Position numbers and translations under genes: made by a program. DNA of 64,000 nt, from contig CAIIXF020000012.1 of assembly GCA_903813345.2 (NCBI GenBank), positions 6,201,001 through 6,265,000 on the forward strand. The letters run 5' to 3'. Source of the stretch: Owenia fusiformis (lineage: Eukaryota; Annelida; Polychaeta; Sabellida; Oweniidae). The stretch's first letter is position 1, and every line of letters begins with the position of its first letter. The notes under the pieces were generated by a model. The model made no database searches and had not been told where the DNA came from. It saw only the letters and a list, made by a program, of their open reading frames with translations. This document shows positions 60,301-64,000 of the stretch, one piece after another.

Positions 60301-63300
60301 TGCATACACGGTCGTAGATATTATATGGAACAAATTGCGGGAAACGCTTTCCTGGCCTGTCTGGGTAACCACGCCAACCAAAGTCACATACCCTTTGCAT
60401 TCGTTTGACTTCACTTCTTAAAAGAGAGCTTCGTCTTCACTCTTTCAAACTAAAATAAACCTGTGAACTCACCGCGCCAATCAGTGTTCGTCGGCCTAAT
60501 TTGACCGACGTTCTATATATGGTCATTCATTCTGACGTCATCGTTGAGCCCGGAATTGACCAATGACATGCGCATATTTAATAAGAACGCATTTGCCATG
60601 TTACTTCAAGCTCGCTGATTGGTAGAAGAAAGGTCAGGGCGTAGGTCAGAAGTGATTTATTACCCAAACTGTCACCGGTACCCGTCGTGGGGGAGGGGCT
60701 ACTAAACTGTAATATGGTCTCTACTAGACAGAGTGTAGTTTAACTAGACTCTGCACGCAGGGTAAAAGTCACACAAATTATCGATTTATTATTTTGGTCC
60801 AACATCAAAGTGTTAAATCTTACCTTAGACACGTAGACCGATTGATAATCGACGAAATATAATCAATTGAAGTATAATTTCATTATCGCCTACCATGTTG
60901 CTAAATGTTGTTTCCGGTAGTCTAAATGTAAACATGGATCGGAACGGAATCATAATTACTTGTTACACAGAGATTCTCTCATACTACTTACATTTCTCAT
61001 TTCTGAAACGATAACTTTTCCACGTTACTTTCCTTCTTAACAACACTGCTTTTCTTCCGTCTGAATCTTCGTGTAACAAATGCTTATGATTTCGTTTTGA
61101 TATAGTTTTACATCTAGACTTAAAATTAACCCGGAAGTGACTTGGTGGGCGATAATGAGAAAATTTTAAAATTCAAGCAGCGTGCTTGTATTTCTTCAAT
61201 TACCAAGCGTTTTACGTGACTAATGTAAGATTAAATACTTTATAGTTGAAGCAAAGAAATTAATTTATCATTTGTGTGAATTTGGTTGGGTAGACATACC
61301 AGGAAAGCATTTCCCGCAATATAGAACCGCTAGTGTGTATGACCCTCGTATGCAATAAAATAAGAAAAAATAAATATCCAAATAAGAAAAAATAACAACA
61401 AATAACAGCATACGATGGTCAGATTTATATGACTAGGGGATACGTGACTACCAAATACAAGTTCACAAATTATGTTCCCAAAGATCAGGCATGCTACGAT
61501 TTGGCACATAAGTCCAATATTAAATAAGCTTTCTTAAGGTATATAGATTATGGGGGCATTTGATATAGTATTGCCTGTAGTTGGGGGGGGGGGGGGGAGG
61601 GCGGTCATTATGAAACACCCTGTATATGACATTATAATTGTTACAAAAACGTTTACATTTGGGAAAAATCGATTTTTCTTTGTAAACACTTACTTCGGCA
61701 TCCTTGAGGATTACATCGTTCGGTTTTTCGTTGCTCAGATTCTCCTCGACAAACTGGTGATCTTCCCCCAGTACTGAACATCTTAGTTCTTGTCCGGTAA
61801 ACAGGTATTATGCCACCTCCACAAGTCACTGGGCAACGCCCACCATTACTGGGTATCCAACGACTCCACCTAGACCATTCACAACCTAAATAAACGCAGC
61901 CGTAGTAATTCATATTCAAATGTTTACCTGATGATTGGTTATAACCAAAATTATTTCATTTTGTAACAGAACAATGGCAATCCCTTTACAGCAAAAACGC
62001 TTTCATGTTATATGATGTGTCATATCCCATTTGAAAGATAATTTAATTCCGAAGTTATCTGGGAAATGACACTTTATAATCCCCAAGAAAGCTACATCGC
62101 TTCAAAGTTTTAATGCTTTGTTAACTACTTTATTACTGGTTAAGGGTCAAAATTGGAAATGACGAATATGTTGAAAATAGCCTAGACCTCAACTGCGCTG
62201 AATACAATAAGGATGTAATTGCCAAAAATGTGAGAAAAAAATGCTCAGGTAACTCCAGAATTAAATTGTCTTTAAAATGAGATATAATACATCATGTAAC
62301 ATTAAGTACTTTTCCCTGTAGAGGGGGGGGGGGGGAGGGGGCTGTTTTTTGACACCTTGTATATGGCTACAGTCTTCTTTTTCTTCCAAATTGTATGTAG
62401 CAAAATGTAATATTTACAGACCAAAAATTCGCGACATAAGGACTTTATTTCTAAATTATTATATATTATTATATCAATATTAATCACAAGGATCACTGGT
62501 ATAGGATTGTAAGCTATTCGCACGAATAGCATATTTTTATTTCTGTATTTCCTAAATTGATTTTTCTTTTGATTTACTCACTTTGGCATCTTTGGGTATT
62601 ACATCGGTCGGTTTTTTGTTCCTCTGATACTCCTCGACAGACTGGTGATTTTCCACCGATGCTAAAGATCTTACTTCTTGTCCGGTAAACCTTTATGTTG
62701 CCCCCTCCGCAAGTCACTGGGCAACGCCCATTTCTTGATGTCCAACGACTCCATTTGGACCATTCACAGCCTAATCAAACGAAATGATATATCATAGTAG
62801 TTCATACTAATTTTTCACTTTTACATCATTACATTCAAGAGAATTGGAAAAGTTATGTCAAATCGATAAGTCTCATCGTTTCCTACATATGCTTCATTTT
62901 GTTTTGATATTGGTGAACAAAGTGAGGTCATATACAGTAAAAAGGATCCAAACTGTTCCTATGGATACTATGCATATAGGTCCGAATTCGATAACATACT
63001 CAAACGCTCAGTTTTAGAATGATGTGCTTAAATTGTGAAAACATCACAATCCATCACTTATACGTATGGATGTTTACATATTGTGGATGAAATGAAATAA
63101 ATATGAATAACAATTATCAACTCTGTCCATATCCTACTATATTTGATGGTTTTATTGTATTGAGCTAATGGGTATTGGCAATATTACTTCGGCAAGGGGT
63201 TTTCTTGCATCTTTGGGTTCTTCTTTCTTCAGACTCGCCACTGCAGCGCTCCGAAAGCCCAGTTTTACCGAATATTTTAACTCTAGTTCGGGTTTGAGTT

Positions 63301-63370
63301 TCCGTGCCTTCCCCGCATGTCACAGAACAAACACCCATCTTCCACGTAGTCCAATCACCCCAGGAGCAGC
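45051..63370 (-). CDS. Gene B: paralogous multi-TSP1 gene, 3' part (8 exons visible)
   Basis: The span covers exons B1-B8, which sum to 1553 nt and read in one frame to a TAA at 45051-45053. Upstream exons, including any signal peptide, would lie beyond the window. The order is CSW, CEW, CEW, CLW, CRW, CEW, CLW, then a dead CRW remnant and the terminal exon. This matches the end of gene A (exon 33 onward) with one module fewer. All introns are phase 1. The 10.6 kb intron between B4 and B5 carries a satellite split by a 9.8 kb CACTA-like insertion. About 2.7 kb separates its stop from the gene A start, so the two genes are head-to-tail. As for gene A, a secreted or matrix role is inferred from TSP1 content only. 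Confidence 0.7.
45362..45421 (-). pseudogene. Duplicated fragment of the gene B terminal exon
   Basis: Repeats the first 60 nt or so of exon B8 with its acceptor (tatag|GT). The first Cys codon is now CGT and the reading runs into unrelated sequence. A local tandem duplication of about 115 bp explains it. Confidence 0.6.
45685..46375. repeat. Inverted repeat in the last intron of gene B
   Basis: Arms at about 45690-45895 (read on minus) and 46180-46375 (read on plus) share cttcccgatttcagtcatg and cgtcaattttacgtgcaaac. Both keep a short open frame after a ttcag, containing YVNFTC and THRY.NDLDW-like words, so they may be old exon or transposon fragments. Confidence 0.5.
46430..46465 (-). pseudogene. 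Remnant of a CRW-type TSP1 exon in gene B
   Basis: After a tatag acceptor the sequence GGCCTCGATGGACTGATTGG matches the start of gene A exon 39 (GATGTCGATGGACTGATTGG), but the first Cys codon is lost and similarity stops after about 30 nt. It sits where module order predicts a CRW exon, between B7 and the terminal exon. Confidence 0.55.
46608..46793 (-). CDS. Gene B exon B7: TSP1 repeat (CLW type)
   Basis: 186 nt, ttatag start, ACAG|gtatag end. CLWSNWGQWVPGLC, CSVTCGSG, TRNKRWGTDPEG, CKMASC. Very close to gene A exons 38 and 41. Confidence 0.83.
46868..47064. mobile_element. 197-bp TIR element with a tRNA A-box
   Basis: Ends gtactgtaacgacc and gggtcgttacagtac are inverted. Inside, tagctcaatcggtagagc matches a tRNA D-arm and A box, but a proper B box and T-arm are missing, so it is not a functional tRNA. 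A partial inverted relative starts at 44297 (ggtactgtaacgaccc). Confidence 0.55.
47188..47373 (-). CDS. Gene B exon B6: TSP1 repeat (CEW class, diverged)
   Basis: 186 nt, no ATG. CQWSMWGSWLRREGC, CSVTCGGG, YRTRTKTFGTVG, CNIQGC. Confidence 0.8.
48014..48190 (-). CDS. Gene B exon B5: TSP1 repeat (CRW type)
   Basis: 177 nt, tctag start, CAAT|gtaagt end. CRWSDWSQWDNGPC, CTLPCGGG (Pro at the CxxTCG site), RRRTKQLNVIGG, CNTNQC. Confidence 0.82.
48860..49474. repeat. 154-bp satellite array, left part
   Basis: Four tandem units starting gatgtttacgcc at 48860, 49011, 49165 and 49319, very similar to each other. The fifth unit resumes at 59247 beyond the large insertion. Open frames over the units are by-products. 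Confidence 0.85.
51880..52272. repeat. Fold-back repeat inside the CACTA-like element
   Basis: Arms pair around 52080: aatttgaatttttggccta and tgcaccgtttttcttc at the left have exact or near inverse copies at the right. About 390 bp. Confidence 0.65.
53747..54955. mobile_element. 1.2 kb TIR element inside the CACTA-like element
   Basis: Ends ttcctgtaagaatgtggcaa and ttgccacattcttacagga are inverted, with arms of about 75 bp. A word ccatggtgatagatacaaaa occurs twice as a direct repeat (53838, 54757). No ORF. Just outside, 53515-53590 is a separate small hairpin (ggatatacaatatatcttcc). Confidence 0.6.
58514..58770. repeat. Two tandem copies of a 130-bp unit
   Basis: ttcgtgtgatttttgaacaaatatcaaatgtgacc at about 58595 recurs with few changes at about 58730. 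Confidence 0.6.
59244..59402. repeat. 154-bp satellite, right part
   Basis: One unit resuming the array after the CACTA-like insertion. It ends immediately beside the donor of exon B4. Confidence 0.85.
59409..59594 (-). CDS. Gene B exon B4: TSP1 repeat (CLW type)
   Basis: 186 nt, acceptor ttatag, donor gtatat. CSWANWEPWIAGFC, CSVTCGSG, RNKVWSTNQQG, CTRGPC. Length and donor fit the CLW class. A 154-bp satellite unit begins only about 8 bp past the donor. Confidence 0.8.
60205..61443. mobile_element. 1.2 kb fold-back element in a gene B intron
   Basis: agtcatataaatccgaccgt at the left pairs with ggtcagatttatatgact at the right. Inner arms (ccaaataagaaaaaa, gcgggaaacgctttcctgg) also pair. No protein is supported. 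Confidence 0.55.
61694..61885 (-). CDS. Gene B exon B3: TSP1 repeat (CEW type)
   Basis: 192 nt. CEWSRWSRWIPSNGGRC, CPVTCGGG, TRTKMFSTGG, CNPQGC. First exon of a CEW-CLW-CRW module. Confidence 0.84.
61886..62581. other. Intron B2-B3, nothing but a G tract
   Basis: A run of G at about 62322-62340 is the only notable feature; a similar run lies at 61574-61587 on the far side of exon B3. Both precede a tgacacc or aaacacc word. Confidence 0.5.
62582..62770 (-). CDS. Gene B exon B2: TSP1 repeat (CEW type)
   Basis: 189 nt, open with no ATG. CEWSKWSRWTSRNGRC, CPVTCGGG, TRSKIFSIGG, CNTQRC, donor gtgagt. Confidence 0.8.
63188..63370 (-). CDS. Gene B exon B1: TSP1 repeat (CSW type)
   Basis: 183 nt, phase 1-1. 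CSWGDWTTWKMGVC, CSVTCGEG, QTRTRVKIFG, RCKKTPC. Paralogue of gene A exon 33. Donor gtaata is weak, but the length matches the paralogue. Confidence 0.8.
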
Positions 63371-64000
63371 CTGTCGTATGAATAAACAATATTAAACGAG
63401 ATGTTGTAATTAGAGCCAGGCTATAGGAAAAAAGGCCTTGTCACAAATATTTTCAATAATTTGATTTTTTGTGTATCTTAAAAACCACAAAGAGACCTTT
63501 TAAATAAACCTTGGCTTATGTAATGTCTTAGGCCTAATAAATTATAATTGCAGGTATAGATAAAAAAGATGGATTTGAATTTAGCATATTTCCTCTTAAT
63601 CTTTGGCACATTTTTGGCTCTCTGGCACATTTTTTATTTTTGTGATAAGAACGGTTTTCGTACGTTGAGGCTCATTTTGTGTTGCATTGTCACACGTTGG
63701 ATCACATGGTTGTTCGAATTTGTGCAATGAAAGTTCTGTGAATACTTATGCGACATTACAGCATTGATCTGTATATATATATTTTTATTATTACGATGTT
63801 TGCTACTATAGAGCATGCTTAAAGTTTGATATCCATTTCTAGGGTGAAATCAATCAAGTAATGAAAACTGATATCACGTTTTCGTAGTTAAAGAAAGTTC
63901 TGGGTCATGGTTTCTCTGTTTTAACACTTTTTATGCCGTGGTCACCCTTGCTCCGATTTTCAGCATCGGTACCCGGCCGATATGTATTTTGTTCGATGTT
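63371..64000. other. Upstream intron of gene B, nothing recognised
   Basis: No TSP1 exon is visible; gene B presumably continues beyond the window. Confidence 0.5.

Noticed and set aside
60010-60414. 134-codon minus-strand frame
   Set aside because: It overlaps the arm of a fold-back element and has no recognisable motif.

Overview
Animal genomic DNA, AT-rich and intron-rich, dominated by one protein family. Almost every coding signal lies on the minus strand as short exons (about 180-200 nt), bounded by AG acceptors and GT donors, in phase 1-1, each encoding one thrombospondin type 1 (TSP1) repeat. Very long TSP1 arrays, abundant TIR and fold-back elements and the sequence texture suggest a marine invertebrate, perhaps a lophotrochozoan such as a mollusc. 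That assignment is a weak inference; no diagnostic gene is present.

Two tandem paralogous genes can be assembled by hand. Gene A (minus strand, 42353 to 1332) appears complete: a signal-peptide exon, two small twin-CX3C exons, a cysteine-rich exon, a run of 25 TSP1 exons (33.8-24.3 kb), a probably frameshifted exon of another domain (13.2 kb), a second cysteine-rich exon (12.0 kb), two further TSP1-like exons, a three-exon TSP1 module present three times (8.4-2.9 kb), and a terminal exon with an RRKR site and a CC tail. Without the damaged exon the 42 coding exons sum to 7815 nt, a multiple of 3, or about 2604 residues. Gene B (minus strand, from beyond 63370 to 45051) is represented only by its 3' part: seven TSP1 exons and a homologous terminal exon. 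Its exon order matches the end of gene A.

The rest is introns and flanks full of mobile and repeated DNA: a 7.9 kb TA-flanked element with inverted ends carrying a spliced C2H2 zinc-finger-like gene (13.5-21.4 kb); a 4.5 kb fold-back element with a 4-bp target duplication (34.7-39.2 kb); a fully palindromic 642-bp TA-flanked MITE (40.2-40.8 kb); a 9.8 kb CACTA-like element that split a 154-bp satellite in a gene B intron (49.5-59.2 kb); and many smaller hairpins and tandem repeats.

Functionally, both genes look like secreted or extracellular-matrix multi-TSP1 proteins. Exon phase lets any TSP1 exon be skipped, duplicated or lost without breaking frame, and the sequence shows all stages: near-identical recent copies, diverged copies, and dead exons. 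All coordinates were derived by reading splice sites by eye; no alignment or transcript data were available.
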